NCBI RefSeq assembly: GCF_003326475.1
Contig: NZ_JPWA01000038.1
Coordinates: 1 to 41,741 of the forward strand
From: Thalassospira xianhensis MCCC 1A02616
GTDB taxonomy: Bacteria; Pseudomonadota; Alphaproteobacteria; Rhodospirillales; Thalassospiraceae
Direction of reading: 5' to 3'
Length of the DNA: 41,741 bases
Each line of letters begins with the position of its first letter. The first letter of the stretch is position 1. The translations under genes and the position numbers were made by a program. Positions 1 to 8,498 of the stretch are shown piece by piece. The notes beneath the pieces are model-generated. The model ran no database searches. It was not told the origin of the DNA and saw only the letters and a list, made by a program, of their open reading frames with translations.

Positions 1-2
1 CC

Positions 3-836
3 GCGCTTGCGGGGTTTCAGAAGCAGATGGCGGGGGCGGCGTTTGATCTTGATCTGCGGGCGCAAAACGCAACACTTTGGCAGGATGAGCGCCGCATGCC
101 GGTGATTGATGCGCCGAGTGACCGGATCATGGATATCCGCGAGACGGGGGCGCTGGTGCGGTTATCGAATGGCGGGCGGCTGAGCCTTCCAAGGGTGAGT
201 GCCGCGCGCAACGGGGTGCGATACCGGGTGGTCAATGGCGATGGCACGATGGTCGATGTCCGTGCGGCCAGCGGGGACCAGATTGTGCCGTTGGACGGGG
301 CGGCGGTGCGCAGTGTTTATGCCCTGCCGTTGCGGGGGGATTGCGTTGATCTGATCTGTGATGGGACGCGGTGGTTTGCCGCATCAATCCGCGAGGGCGG
401 GCCGGTGGTGAAGCTTTTGCGCACCAGTTCGCAGGATATTCCGGCGGGTGGTTATTTCATTGTCGAATGGGATCAGGTGGCGGAAGACAGCCACGGGCTA
501 TATGACGCGGCAATGCATGGGGTCGGGAGCCTTCCACCCGGTTTTTACCATGTCGATGCCGGGGTGAATTTTGCCATCGGGGAAACGGCGGTGGCGGTCA
601 GTGCCTATGTCGAGCGGCAGGGGCCATCGGGCTGGAGCACGCATTTGCAGGCGTCCGATCTTGTGGGGTCGGGGAGCAATGCGACGCAGAGTGTGCGGGT
701 CAGCGGCATCGCCCGGATCGCGATTGGCACGGATAATGCGCTTCGGCTGCGGGTGCGCCATTCGGACAGTGTGACGCGCCAGATCGCGGCGGGTTCGGTG
801 ATGAGCTGGTTTCATCTGCATCGCATTGGCGGGTAG
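3..836 (+). CDS. Phage tail-fibre-like protein, 5' end outside window
   Basis: The frame is open from the first bases of the window, with no stop before the first ATG at 27, so the gene probably begins upstream; 277 residues are visible. The last ~110 residues alternate short hydrophobic strands and glycine turns and end in a motif of the type SWFHLHRIGG, a pattern I associate with C1q/TNF-like jelly-roll tips of phage fibres. The middle part has the turn-rich layout common in fibre shafts. It sits directly upstream of a second adhesin-like gene on the same strand. The likely role is a virion tip or receptor-binding protein. The assignment is by fold pattern only; no catalytic motif is visible. 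Confidence 0.55.
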   Translation, partial: ALAGFQKQMAGAAFDLDLRAQNATLWQDERRMPVIDAPSDRIMDIRETGALVRLSNGGRLSLPRVSAARNGVRYRVVNGDGTMVDVRAASGDQIVPLDGAAVRSVYALPLRGDCVDLICDGTRWFAASIREGGPVVKLLRTSSQDIPAGGYFIVEWDQVAEDSHGLYDAAMHGVGSLPPGFYHVDAGVNFAIGETAVAVSAYVERQGPSGWSTHLQASDLVGSGSNATQSVRVSGIARIAIGTDNALRLRVRHSDSVTRQIAAGSVMSWFHLHRIGG

Positions 837-861
837 GTTTTGAAGGGGGCGGCAAGGCTTG

Positions 862-947
862 CTGGATTCCCGCGTTCGCGGGAATGACGGTTTATTGGGA
901 TGAGGCTTTTCCGCCTGTTCGTCACTCCCGCGCAGGCGGGAGTCCAT
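862..947. repeat. Dispersed two-hairpin palindromic element, copy 1
   Basis: The left hairpin reads GGATTCCCGC / GCGGGAATGAC and the right hairpin GTCACTCCCGC / GGCGGGAGTCC. The second is close to the reverse complement of the first, about 30 bases apart. It lies between the two tail-fibre-like genes. Open frames that run through it are not credible N-termini. Confidence 0.85.
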
Positions 948-1006
948 CGGGCGGCAGGCTCGGTGATCCAAACGACATTTCATTATTCAGGGACGGAGAA
1001 TGCAAA

Positions 1007-2119
1007 ATGGGCATGCGATATGCGCCATTGGAAAGCTGTCTGCGCGTGACGCGGGGCAGCCCGAAGATCCTGCGCGGACCGAACGGGATTTTGGCCGGGA
1101 TTGGCGTGGATATTCCCGGCCATGATCATGATGAACTGGGCCGGGCGAAGGGGCTTTTGATTGAGGGGGCGGCGAGCAATCTGCTGCGTTATTCCGCAAG
1201 TTTTTCCAATCCGCTTTGGGAAAAGGATGCGGGGGTGGTTGTGGCAATGTCTGCGGTTGCGGCCCCGGATGGGAGTATCACGGCCACACGGCTTGACCTT
1301 CCGGGCGGGACGGCGGGGCTTTATCAGCGGGTCGATGACCTGATCGCGGGGGAGGTTTACAGCTTTGGCATATGGGCGCGGGCGGTATCGGGCATGGCGG
1401 AAATTACGCTGGGCGGGGTGGATGGGGCGTCAAACCATGCGGTGAGCCTTGATGAAAGCTGGCAACGGGTAGGATTTGCGGAAACCGCATCGGACAGCAG
1501 CCGATACCCAAAAATCAGCACCGGGATTTCGGGCAATCCGGTATCGATCCTGATCTGGAATGCGCAGCTTGAGGCCGGACCGGTTTTGACCAGCGATCTG
1601 ATCAGCAAGGGTATTCCCGCCGCACGCGCGATGGATGATGTGATGCTGGAGCCGGGGGACTGGTTCCGGGGCGCAACCGGGCGGGGCACGTTTGTTTTTG
1701 ATCTGGAATTGCCAGCGGCCTGGGCCAGGATTTGGCGGATCGTGCAGATGCATTCGGGGAACCTTAACGATGATCATCTTGATTTTGGCTATGACAGCGC
1801 AGCCGATCAGTTGCGGATTTCATTGCGTAAGGCTGGCGTGCCGATCATCACGCAGTCGCTTTATGGCGGGATTGTGCCGGGGACGCGCACGCGAATTGTG
1901 CTGACGTGGGCGGATGATGCGGTTGCGGTTGCCAAAGACGGGGTGATTTTGAAATCACCGGGCGGCTTTGCCATGCCGCGTAATTTCAAGGTGATCCGGC
2001 TGGGGAGTTATGCCGGGCAAAGCGGGGCGTTAAACGGGCATTTGCGCGGGGTTTCCTATTGGCCGGAACGGTTGGGCGATGATCGGTTGGCGGCACTTTC
2101 GGCAAATTTCGAAAATTAA
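1007..2119 (+). CDS. LamG/concanavalin-like phage adhesin
   Basis: A 370-residue protein. The start at 1007 follows a good ribosome site (GGACGGAG, 991-998); the longer upstream frame runs through the palindromic repeat and is rejected. The N-terminal third contains a GLLIEGAASNLL stretch followed by a strand-rich segment of the kind seen in phage head or tail appendages with carbohydrate-binding modules. The C-terminal ~170 residues have the strand pattern of a LamG/concanavalin domain and end with a GHLRGVSYWPERL motif typical of such phage proteins. It follows the fibre-like gene and overlaps the region of the next small gene. It probably binds a surface glycan on the host. There is no signal peptide, consistent with assembly into a particle. 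Confidence 0.6.
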   Translation: MGMRYAPLESCLRVTRGSPKILRGPNGILAGIGVDIPGHDHDELGRAKGLLIEGAASNLLRYSASFSNPLWEKDAGVVVAMSAVAAPDGSITATRLDLPGGTAGLYQRVDDLIAGEVYSFGIWARAVSGMAEITLGGVDGASNHAVSLDESWQRVGFAETASDSSRYPKISTGISGNPVSILIWNAQLEAGPVLTSDLISKGIPAARAMDDVMLEPGDWFRGATGRGTFVFDLELPAAWARIWRIVQMHSGNLNDDHLDFGYDSAADQLRISLRKAGVPIITQSLYGGIVPGTRTRIVLTWADDAVAVAKDGVILKSPGGFAMPRNFKVIRLGSYAGQSGALNGHLRGVSYWPERLGDDRLAALSANFEN

Positions 2120-2153
2120 CCCCATGGAAGCAAAAGCGGAGACGGAGGACAGC

Positions 2154-2459
2154 ATGGAGGAACTTGATACGGTGCGGGCGGAGTTTTTGCAAAGCCTGCC
2201 CGGTGATATCAACCGTGCGCGCAATGCCTATCGCCGGATGGCGCAGGCAGCAGCACTCAAGATGGATGCCAAAAGCTTTGCCGCCCATCAAACGGCGTGC
2301 AAGGCGGGGCTTTCGCATCTGGAGGGTCTGATCAAGCTGCTGCGCTGGGCGTCTGGCCCGGACGGGGCGGAGAGCGACAAGGCAAAGTCGCCCGCGATGG
2401 AGGGGGCGGAGATCAGGAAGCTGATTGCCGAGGCACGGGGGGCGTTGGCGGGGAGTTGA
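2154..2459 (+). CDS. Small helical phage-region protein, unknown function
   Basis: A 101-residue, charged, mostly alpha-helical protein with no membrane segment. I chose the start at 2154 because GGAGG lies five bases upstream; in-frame ATGs at 2079 and 2124 lack a ribosome site, and the first lies inside the upstream gene. It starts 34 bases after the LamG-like gene on the same strand and shares its high GC content, so it looks co-transcribed with the fibre genes. It could be a tail-fibre chaperone or another minor phage protein, but there is no recognisable motif. Confidence 0.6.
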   Translation: MEELDTVRAEFLQSLPGDINRARNAYRRMAQAAALKMDAKSFAAHQTACKAGLSHLEGLIKLLRWASGPDGAESDKAKSPAMEGAEIRKLIAEARGALAGS

Positions 2460-2562
2460 GAGAGCATTTGTTTGTGTCTTAGTGAATACCGAGGCTGTAC
2501 TTTTAAATTATAGCGTTCTTATATTACTGTTACTCTCGTGTGAGTAGTGTTTTGGGGGCGTT

Positions 2563-3537
2563 ATGTCTGAAATGAACTCGGATTTGTTGGTCGTCACCGA
2601 AAATATTGTCCGAGAATTTGTATTGGAGAATTTGCCTTATGATCGCAATAAGACTGCTGTCTTAAGAGACCTTGAGGGAATGACGGGCAATGATTTGTTG
2701 CACACATATCTGAACTGGTTTGCCAGAATTGTCCCCTCTGTTCCCAGGCATGTTCATTTGTCCCAATCTCTTTTAATGAACCCGTTACTTTCCAAGTATG
2801 GAAGAGAGTATGGGGAGATACGCTTTGCAATAGAGAAGGGGATAAGTTTGCAGCCATTTCTGAGCCGAAGTGTTCGATATGGCTATGATAGAACCAAAGG
2901 TATTGCGAAGAATCTTCGGAAACGTCGTGACCTTGATTTGATGTTGAATGATTGGGGGATACATCACCTGCATCTGTCATCTTGCGTTGAAGACGATGGT
3001 TTCGTCGCAAGGTCAGACTACATTCTTTTTGCTATTTTTCGAGCGAATCACGCGTTTCTTATCGACATACGACCTCATAATGAAGAGCACGTATGGGCGC
3101 GAAAAGAACTGTTTCGTGCAATTCTGAAGAGTTGGCCTGATTATGATTTAATTTGGCGTTTGGAAGGCATAGAGGCAGGGGGAGAAAATGCAGATGAAGA
3201 TGCTGAATTTGCTGAGCGGCATGTAGCATTAAGGCAAGCAGGAGTAGTATCGCCTGTTGTAATTGATGGATCGGTATATGTTGGTAGCGGTGGGCTCTCT
3301 ACCGCCGGAACTTCTTGGCACAGTGGCCGCTGGACGGCCACAATTAGGCGCGATCTAGCGAATTTCTTTTCTCGTTGGTTCAATGCCCCCGGTGGGGTCA
3401 GGAGTGAAGTTCTAGCCCAAGGCGCTTTGTTACCCGATGAAGTGAATTTTAGATTCTTCATTCAAAATGATGGAAAGTACGGTGCCCTAGAAAAAGAGAG
3501 GGGCATGTTTTTAAAGTTAGGCCAGATCGTCTTTTAG
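2563..3537 (+). CDS. Orphan 324-residue protein of an AT-rich insert, function unknown
   Basis: Base composition drops sharply here relative to both flanks, and codon use changes with it, so this is a recent acquisition. The start has a GGGGGCG ribosome site. Visible features are an N-terminal helical region, a basic stretch with LRKRRDLD at about 120-126, a WGIHHLHLSS motif near 130, and a LIDIRPHNEE segment near 165. A Gly/Ser-rich strand region follows near 240. The closely spaced histidines and the later Asp/His could form a metal or nuclease-like site, but I cannot assign a family. It stands alone, with its own AT-rich leader (2460-2562), inside phage genes: the usual position of a moron or defence cargo gene. 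Function is inferred only from position. Confidence 0.65.
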   Translation: MSEMNSDLLVVTENIVREFVLENLPYDRNKTAVLRDLEGMTGNDLLHTYLNWFARIVPSVPRHVHLSQSLLMNPLLSKYGREYGEIRFAIEKGISLQPFLSRSVRYGYDRTKGIAKNLRKRRDLDLMLNDWGIHHLHLSSCVEDDGFVARSDYILFAIFRANHAFLIDIRPHNEEHVWARKELFRAILKSWPDYDLIWRLEGIEAGGENADEDAEFAERHVALRQAGVVSPVVIDGSVYVGSGGLSTAGTSWHSGRWTATIRRDLANFFSRWFNAPGGVRSEVLAQGALLPDEVNFRFFIQNDGKYGALEKERGMFLKLGQIVF

Positions 3538-3596
3538 CGACGTGAGGCTTCGGCTTTCGGCCGTGCGGAGAGTTCTGCATGTAGCGGCACGGCTGA

Positions 3597-3679
3597 CTGG
3601 ATTCCCGCGTTCGCGGGAATGACGGGTTGGGTTGAGGCCTTTCCATTAGTTCGTCACTCCCGCGAAGGCGGGAGTCCAT
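3597..3679. repeat. Dispersed two-hairpin palindromic element, copy 2
   Basis: It has the same two facing hairpins as the copy at 862-947 and lies between the AT-rich orphan gene and the toxin-antitoxin promoter, at the right edge of the AT-rich insert. Confidence 0.85.
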
Positions 3680-3719
3680 GGGGCTGTGGGCTCGTTGGGT
3701 GGTTTTGCTACTCCGTCAT

Positions 3720-3759
3720 TTGCCATTTGGCATAAAAATGCTATATTAATGCCAAATGG
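3720..3759 (+). promoter_or_regulatory. Promoter and operator of the antitoxin-toxin pair
   Basis: A perfect 11-base inverted repeat, CCATTTGGCAT (3723-3733) and ATGCCAAATGG (3749-3759), brackets a TATATT -10 box (3742-3747). TTGCCA (3720-3725) is 16 bases upstream as the -35. The right arm runs into the GGAGG ribosome site of the antitoxin. This is the expected design for autorepression by the antitoxin or the complex. Confidence 0.75.
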
Positions 3760-3768
3760 AGGTGCGAT

Positions 3769-4182
3769 ATGGAATTCGCGATTGTGGAGCCCACCGGGGC
3801 GCGGCCGGATCGGGCGGCGATTACCGAGGATGAGGCGGCGGCATTGGCGCGGGCCACGGTTAATCTGTTTGGTGTCTGGGATTTAAGCGATCAGGAAGCG
3901 CGGGTTTTGCTGGGCGATATGCCTGCGCGCACATGGGCGCGGTGGAAGAAGAAGGATATCGGGCGGATTGATCGTGATTTGCGTACGCGCATGGCGATGC
4001 TGATCGGGATTCACAAAGGATTGCGATATCTGTTTCGCGAACCGGCACGGGGCTATGCCTGGATCCGTAAGCCCAATGCGGCGTTTGGCGGGCAAAGTGC
4101 GCTTGAGGTCATGTTGCGCGGCGAGATCATGGATATCGCTGATATCCGAAGTTACCTTGATGCGGAGCGTGGCGGCTGGTGA
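3769..4182 (+). CDS. Antitoxin of the Xre/MbcA/ParS (DUF2384) family
   Basis: A 137-residue protein. The C-terminal half carries the DUF2384 pattern: a helix with RTWARWKK, then RDLRTRMAMLIGIHKGLRYLF, then a WIRKPNAAFGGQSALEVML segment, which is the conserved toxin-binding region of the family. The N-terminal part should contain the Xre-like DNA-binding helices. These proteins neutralise RES-domain toxins and repress their own operon. The start follows GGAGG by six bases, and the stop overlaps the toxin start as GTGA. The inverted repeat over its promoter supports autorepression. Confidence 0.9.
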   Translation: MEFAIVEPTGARPDRAAITEDEAAALARATVNLFGVWDLSDQEARVLLGDMPARTWARWKKKDIGRIDRDLRTRMAMLIGIHKGLRYLFREPARGYAWIRKPNAAFGGQSALEVMLRGEIMDIADIRSYLDAERGGW

Positions 4183-4865
4183 GCAAGAGCAGGCATGTTG
4201 CGTGGCCGCAGTGTGTGCGGATCATCCGGTCGATCTATCCGCCGATTGACCTGTTTGAAGACATCGCCGATCCCGCCGATTGGGAGGCCCTGGCATCGGC
4301 GGAAGCCAAGATGAACCCGCGCATTCGTGACAGCATCGGCAATCTGGCCAAGGTGCCGGTCGAACGCCGGGTATCGGGGCCGGGGGCGAGTTATGTGATG
4401 GCGCCGTTTGTCCATTGTTCACCCTATCGCCCCGGCCGGTTTTCCGATGGCACATACGGGCTTTATTACGCGGGGGATCGCCGGGCGGTGGCGATTGCCG
4501 AAACCGTGCATCACCATGCACGCATGATGCGGGCGACCGACGAGGAACCGGGCTGGACATCGCAGTTTCGCGAGCTGGTCGGGCGGATTGATCATGTGTT
4601 TGATGACGTGAACGATCGGGCGGATTTGCTGGACCCCGATGATTATTCGGCGTCGCAGAAATTTGGGGCGGAGCGACGCGCGGCGGGATCGGACGGGATT
4701 TACTGGCCGAGTGTGCGGTTTGACGGCGGGCATTGTATTGCGGCGTTCTGGCCCGATGTGGTGCCGATCCCCGTACAGGGCGATCATTTTTCCTATCACT
4801 GGAACGGGGAGGCGGTCGATTATGTTCGTAACCTTGCCAGTGGGGAGACTTGGCGGGTTTTCTAG
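4179..4865 (+). CDS. RES-domain toxin (NAD-targeting family)
   Basis: A 228-residue protein that starts with GTG overlapping the antitoxin stop. Known members of the RES family degrade or consume NAD+, or ADP-ribosylate a target, and thereby arrest growth. The fold is visible from about residue 75: a PYRPGRFSDG segment with the conserved Arg, then GLYYAGDRRAVAIAET with the conserved Glu, and a later SDGIYWPSVR segment with the Ser. The C-terminus ends in a short WNGEAVDYVRN strand, as in other members. Its length matches the family and I see no damaging lesion, so the pair is probably functional. It lies in the broken prophage region between fibre and terminase genes. Confidence 0.9.
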   Translation: MSKSRHVAWPQCVRIIRSIYPPIDLFEDIADPADWEALASAEAKMNPRIRDSIGNLAKVPVERRVSGPGASYVMAPFVHCSPYRPGRFSDGTYGLYYAGDRRAVAIAETVHHHARMMRATDEEPGWTSQFRELVGRIDHVFDDVNDRADLLDPDDYSASQKFGAERRAAGSDGIYWPSVRFDGGHCIAAFWPDVVPIPVQGDHFSYHWNGEAVDYVRNLASGETWRVF

Positions 4866-4913
4866 GGGCAGGTTTTGTAAAGCCGGGTGATTGTGAGGAT
4901 GCGGAGAGGCTGA

Positions 4914-4996
4914 CTGGATTCCCGCGTGCGCGGGAATGACGGAGGTTTAAGATGAGTTTTCTCTCCCTCGTCACTCCCGCGAAGGCGGGAGTCCAT
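4914..4996. repeat. Dispersed two-hairpin palindromic element, copy 3
   Basis: The standard bipartite element lies between the 3' ends of the convergent toxin and hydrolase genes. The left hairpin loop is GTGC here instead of GTTC. Confidence 0.85.
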
Positions 4997-5053
4997 GAGG
5001 CGGCGGGCGCGGTGGCTGCACCGTTTCGTGATGCAGCCACCGGGTCTCAGGCG

Positions 5054-6034
5054 TTATTTGAGTGTGACATGGGCGTGTGACGGGGCGTGATCGGCAAGGG
5101 CGGTGCATGCGTTCGCCCATGACGTATCAGCCGGATCAAGCGCGGATTTAAGATAGGCCAGCGTCATGCGTTGGGTGATGGCGAGGCGGTCGGGGTCTTC
5201 GTCGTCGGTTTCCTTCGCATCATAGCCGGCAATGCCGCCAAGACCGTGTTTGCCACCAATCAGGGTCAGCAGGGCGTCGGCACCGGGGCTGTGGTGGAAC
5301 GGGTCGGTGTGCCAGGCGGCGCCGCGGGTCGTCAGGTGCGGGTTGTCATCGGCATCGCCAGCAACGACGAGCGTTTTGGTCGTCAGGTGGCTGAAATCGG
5401 GGTTGAGTGATGTGTAGTTTGCGCGCGCAAAGTCGCTGAGGCTGTCGCCACCCTTGCCGGGGGCTGCCAGCAGCACACCGGCCCTGATGCGCGGTTCGAT
5501 CAGATCGACATTCTGTGCATCCGGGTCGTTGATATCGGTCAGGCGGGCACCAAGCAGCATGCCGACCGTCTGCCCGCCCAGCGAATGGCCGATGGCAGCG
5601 ATTTTGGAGCGGTCGAGCCGTCCGGTGATGGCGGGGAACTGGTCTTCTATCACGTCAAGCTGATCGAGGATGAGCTTCATATCCTGCACGCGCGAGCGCC
5701 AGAAAAACGGTGCGCCCGGTGCATCGGCCGGAAGGCCCGCGACCTTGGAATTGCCGTGGGTTGGCTGGATCACGACGAAGCCGTGGGCGGCATAGAAATT
5801 CGCAAGCGGCGCGTAACCATCCTTGGACGGGATATAAAGCGACGGCCCATGACCGTGCGACAGCAGAAGGATCGGAAGGTCCCGATCATTCGAGGGCGGG
5901 GTCAGCGGCGCGGTGATGCGCAGTTCAAGCGGCAACCCGCGATCCGGGGCCGGAAGGGTGACAGGATTGAGGCACAGGGTCGGAAAGGACGGGCCGGTCG
6001 GGATATGGCGGGCATCGGTAAGCAGTTTGTTCAT
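5054..6034 (-). CDS. Alpha/beta hydrolase, chlorophyllase/dienelactone-hydrolase type
   Basis: A 326-residue protein if started at 6034. The frame stays open to 6130, but that extension would cross the operator region, so I prefer the internal ATG. Motifs are LLLSHGHGPSL (oxyanion region, ~residue 60), a GHSLGG nucleophile elbow (~150), a VVAGDADDNP acid region (~230) and a GGKHGLGG segment that supplies the catalytic His. There is no obvious signal peptide, so it is cytosolic. It is divergent from a TetR gene with three palindromes between them, so TetR very likely represses it. The substrate is unknown; an ester or lactone xenobiotic is a plausible inducer. Confidence 0.8.
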   Translation of the reverse strand: MNKLLTDARHIPTGPSFPTLCLNPVTLPAPDRGLPLELRITAPLTPPSNDRDLPILLLSHGHGPSLYIPSKDGYAPLANFYAAHGFVVIQPTHGNSKVAGLPADAPGAPFFWRSRVQDMKLILDQLDVIEDQFPAITGRLDRSKIAAIGHSLGGQTVGMLLGARLTDINDPDAQNVDLIEPRIRAGVLLAAPGKGGDSLSDFARANYTSLNPDFSHLTTKTLVVAGDADDNPHLTTRGAAWHTDPFHHSPGADALLTLIGGKHGLGGIAGYDAKETDDEDPDRLAITQRMTLAYLKSALDPADTSWANACTALADHAPSHAHVTLK

Positions 6035-6090
6035 GACAGGGTGCCTTGTTTTGCTTGGCGAAGGTCGGGGGCTTCGCCTATATAAGAAAA

Positions 6091-6168
6091 ACGGAACGTT
6101 GATCCGATAATAAACGGAACTTTGTTCCATTTGATGGATTGGATATACGGAACATTGTTCCGTATATC
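6091..6168. promoter_or_regulatory. Triple TetR-type operator in divergent promoter
   Basis: Three related palindromes share a GGAAC-nnn-GTTCC core. The one at 6091-6108 is degenerate (right half GATCC). The one at 6116-6128 has a perfect core. The one at 6142-6168 is a perfect 27-base palindrome with a single central base. They fill the space between the hydrolase start (6034) and the TetR start (6221). The near-identical repeated cores suggest multiple binding by the adjacent TetR protein. Confidence 0.8.
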
Positions 6169-6220
6169 AAGGGTAATTGCGTGTGGGGTCTTTGGACCGG
6201 CGGCAACAGGGAAGATTTGA

Positions 6221-6841
6221 GTGACATACGACCCGACAAAACATGTCCTTGAAGGCAAGGCACCGAAGCGGCGGGTGCGCGCCGATGCCAAGCGTAACGA
6301 GGATGCGGTGCTGGAAGCGGCCAAGGCGGTTTTTGCGACCGCGGGCGTCGATGCGCCGGTGCGCGAAATTGCCACGAAGGCCGGGGTTGGTGTGGGGACT
6401 TTGTATCGCCGTTTTCCGACAAGGTCCGACCTTGTCGCGTCGGTTTTCAGGCGGGAGGTTGATGCCTGTGCGGCGACGGCGGAAACGCTTGCGGCGGATT
6501 ATCCGCCGGGCGAGGCGCTGGTGCGCTGGCTTAATCGCTATACCGATTTTATCGCGACCAAAAAGGGGCTGGCGGCAGCACTGCATTCCGGCGATCCGGC
6601 GTTTGATGCGCTGCCCGATTATTTTCGCGCGAAGTTCGAGCCGGTTCTGGCGTCGCTTCTGGAAGCTGCGGCCGCGGCGGGCGAGGTGCGGCGCGATATT
6701 GCCGCCTATGACCTTTTGCGCGCGATCGGCAACCTTTCGGTCGCCGGGGTGGGCGACGAAGCGGGGGCGGCGCATACGCGCAGCATGGTGGAGCTTCTGG
6801 TCGACGGGTTGCGGTTTGGCGCGGTGAAGGTTGGGCGGTAG
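6221..6841 (+). CDS. TetR-family repressor
   Basis: A 206-residue protein from a GTG start preceded by CAGGGAAG. Residues ~20-75 form the TetR DNA-binding domain: DAVLEAAKAVFATAG helix, PVREIATKAGVGVGTLYRRF helix-turn-helix, then FPTRSDLV. The C-terminal helical ligand domain resembles that of regulators of detoxification genes (WLNRYTDFIATKKG segment). It is divergent from the alpha/beta hydrolase and is the obvious candidate to bind the three GGAAC/GTTCC palindromes between them, including its own promoter. The ligand is not predictable. A strong terminator follows. Confidence 0.92.
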   Translation: MTYDPTKHVLEGKAPKRRVRADAKRNEDAVLEAAKAVFATAGVDAPVREIATKAGVGVGTLYRRFPTRSDLVASVFRREVDACAATAETLAADYPPGEALVRWLNRYTDFIATKKGLAAALHSGDPAFDALPDYFRAKFEPVLASLLEAAAAAGEVRRDIAAYDLLRAIGNLSVAGVGDEAGAAHTRSMVELLVDGLRFGAVKVGR

Positions 6842-6880
6842 GGTTTCGGTTTGGGTGAACCGGCATTTCAAGCGGTGATG

Positions 6881-6908
6881 AAACGGGCTTCGGCCCGTTT
6901 TTTTTTTG
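6881..6908 (+). terminator. Rho-independent terminator after tetR gene
   Basis: A perfect 8-base stem AAACGGGC / GCCCGTTT with a TTCG tetraloop, followed by a long T run. It isolates the tetR transcript from the terminase gene. Confidence 0.92.
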
Positions 6909-6950
6909 TTTTGGGCGGGGTTGATCCCGGCGTGTGGTGAGGGGTGTGAC

Positions 6951-8498
6951 ATGGCGCAGGTGATTGATCAGGGGCGGGCGAGATGTGCCGGGTTTGGCGA
7001 GTTTGTCTGGATCTGGAATGCGATGATGGGGCTTGGGTTGCCGGGGCATCATCGCGATATGGCGGCGTGGCTTGAGGAGTGCTGGAAGGCGGGGAAGGGG
7101 CAGCTTTTGCTGATGGCGTTTCGCAATTCGGGCAAATCAACGCTGGTGGGTCTGTTTTGCGCGTGGCTTTTGTATCGTGATGCGGATTTGCGCATTCTGG
7201 TTCTGGCGGCGGATCTGGGACTGGCGAAAAAGATGGTGCGCAATGTCAAGCGCGTGATTGAACGCCATCCGTTACTGGTCGGGCTTTTGCCCGAAAAGCG
7301 CACTGATTGGGGGACTGAGCGTTTTACCGTTGAACGACCGGGTGTATTGCGTGATCCGTCGATGCAGGCGGCCGGGATCGGTGCCAATATCACCGGATCG
7401 CGTGCCGATGTGGTGATTTGCGATGATGTCGAGGTGCCCAAAAACAGTGATAGCGCCCATAAACGCGCCGAACTGCGCGAAAAACTGGGCGAGATTGCCT
7501 ATGTGCTGTCGCCCGATGGCACGCAGATTTATGTTGGCACCCCGCATAGCTATTATTCGATCTATGCCAATGAAATCCGGGCCGAAACCGGAGAAGCCGC
7601 CCCCTTTCTGGCAGGGTTTGAGCGGTTCTGCCTGCCGATTTTGGACGAGCAGGGGCAATCGAACTGGCCGGAACGGTTTCCGATCCTCAAGATCGAGGAT
7701 ATTCGCTGCCATACCGGGGAGCGGAAATTTGCCAGCCAGATGATGCTGGAGATGGTCGCACCCAGTGACGGGATGCTCGACCCTGCGCGGTTGCGCCGCT
7801 ATGGCGATGATGCGGTGATCGCACAGGCCAATGGCGCACTTCGCCTGTCCATCGGGGATCGGCAGATGATGGCGGGCGCGTGCCATTTTGATCCGAGTTT
7901 TGGCAAAAGTGGGGGTGCGAATGAGGGCGATGGCGCGGTGATCGCGTGCGTTTATGTCTGTGATCAGGGCGAATACTGGCTGCATGATATGGCGTGGCTG
8001 ACATTTGATGCGACGCGCCTGCACGAAGCCGATGAAGCCAGCCAGATTTGCGCCCAAGCGGCCGATTTCATCAGGTGCAACCACCTGCCGTCCGTCCGGG
8101 TCGAGACCAATGGCGTCGGGCGGTTTTTGCCCAATATCCTGCGCCGGTCGCTAAAACAGATCGGCTGGGCGGCAAGTGTCGTAGAACATCATGAAACACA
8201 GAACAAGGACGCAAGGATTGAGGATGCGTTTGGCGCGGTGTTGAGTGCCGGGTTGCTGCATGCGCATGAACGCATCTGGCAAACGCCATTCATCCGCGAA
8301 ATGCGCGAATGGCGTCCGGGCGAGGGACGGGGACGCGGCAAGGGCAAATCGGGCCAGCATGATGACGGGCTGGATGCGGTGGCCGGATGCCTGATCCACG
8401 AGCCGGTGCGCCTGCCGCGGGTGGAAAAATCCCGGTTTGAGGGCGACTGGCGGCCATCAGGTGCGGCATTTGCGGCGCAAAAGACGTTTGAACCGTAA
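6951..8498 (+). CDS. Phage terminase large subunit (ATPase-nuclease)
   Basis: A 515-residue protein of normal length for the family; it packages DNA into an empty head using ATP and cuts it with a C-terminal RNase-H-like nuclease. Walker A is RNSGKST (58-64) and Walker B is VVICDD (154-159), with a coupling-type TPHSYY segment near 200. Nuclease acidic motifs are HFDPSFG (~305), VETNG (~384) and DDGLDAVAG (~475). I chose ATG 6951; an upstream start at 6906 sits in the terminator T run. Both enzymatic halves look intact. It is not followed by portal or capsid genes, so it appears orphaned in this window. Confidence 0.88.
   Translation: MAQVIDQGRARCAGFGEFVWIWNAMMGLGLPGHHRDMAAWLEECWKAGKGQLLLMAFRNSGKSTLVGLFCAWLLYRDADLRILVLAADLGLAKKMVRNVKRVIERHPLLVGLLPEKRTDWGTERFTVERPGVLRDPSMQAAGIGANITGSRADVVICDDVEVPKNSDSAHKRAELREKLGEIAYVLSPDGTQIYVGTPHSYYSIYANEIRAETGEAAPFLAGFERFCLPILDEQGQSNWPERFPILKIEDIRCHTGERKFASQMMLEMVAPSDGMLDPARLRRYGDDAVIAQANGALRLSIGDRQMMAGACHFDPSFGKSGGANEGDGAVIACVYVCDQGEYWLHDMAWLTFDATRLHEADEASQICAQAADFIRCNHLPSVRVETNGVGRFLPNILRRSLKQIGWAASVVEHHETQNKDARIEDAFGAVLSAGLLHAHERIWQTPFIREMREWRPGEGRGRGKGKSGQHDDGLDAVAGCLIHEPVRLPRVEKSRFEGDWRPSGAAFAAQKTFEP

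Noticed and set aside
884..1006. Longer N-terminus for the LamG-like protein
   Set aside because: It is translated from the palindromic repeat; a good ribosome site stands before 1007.
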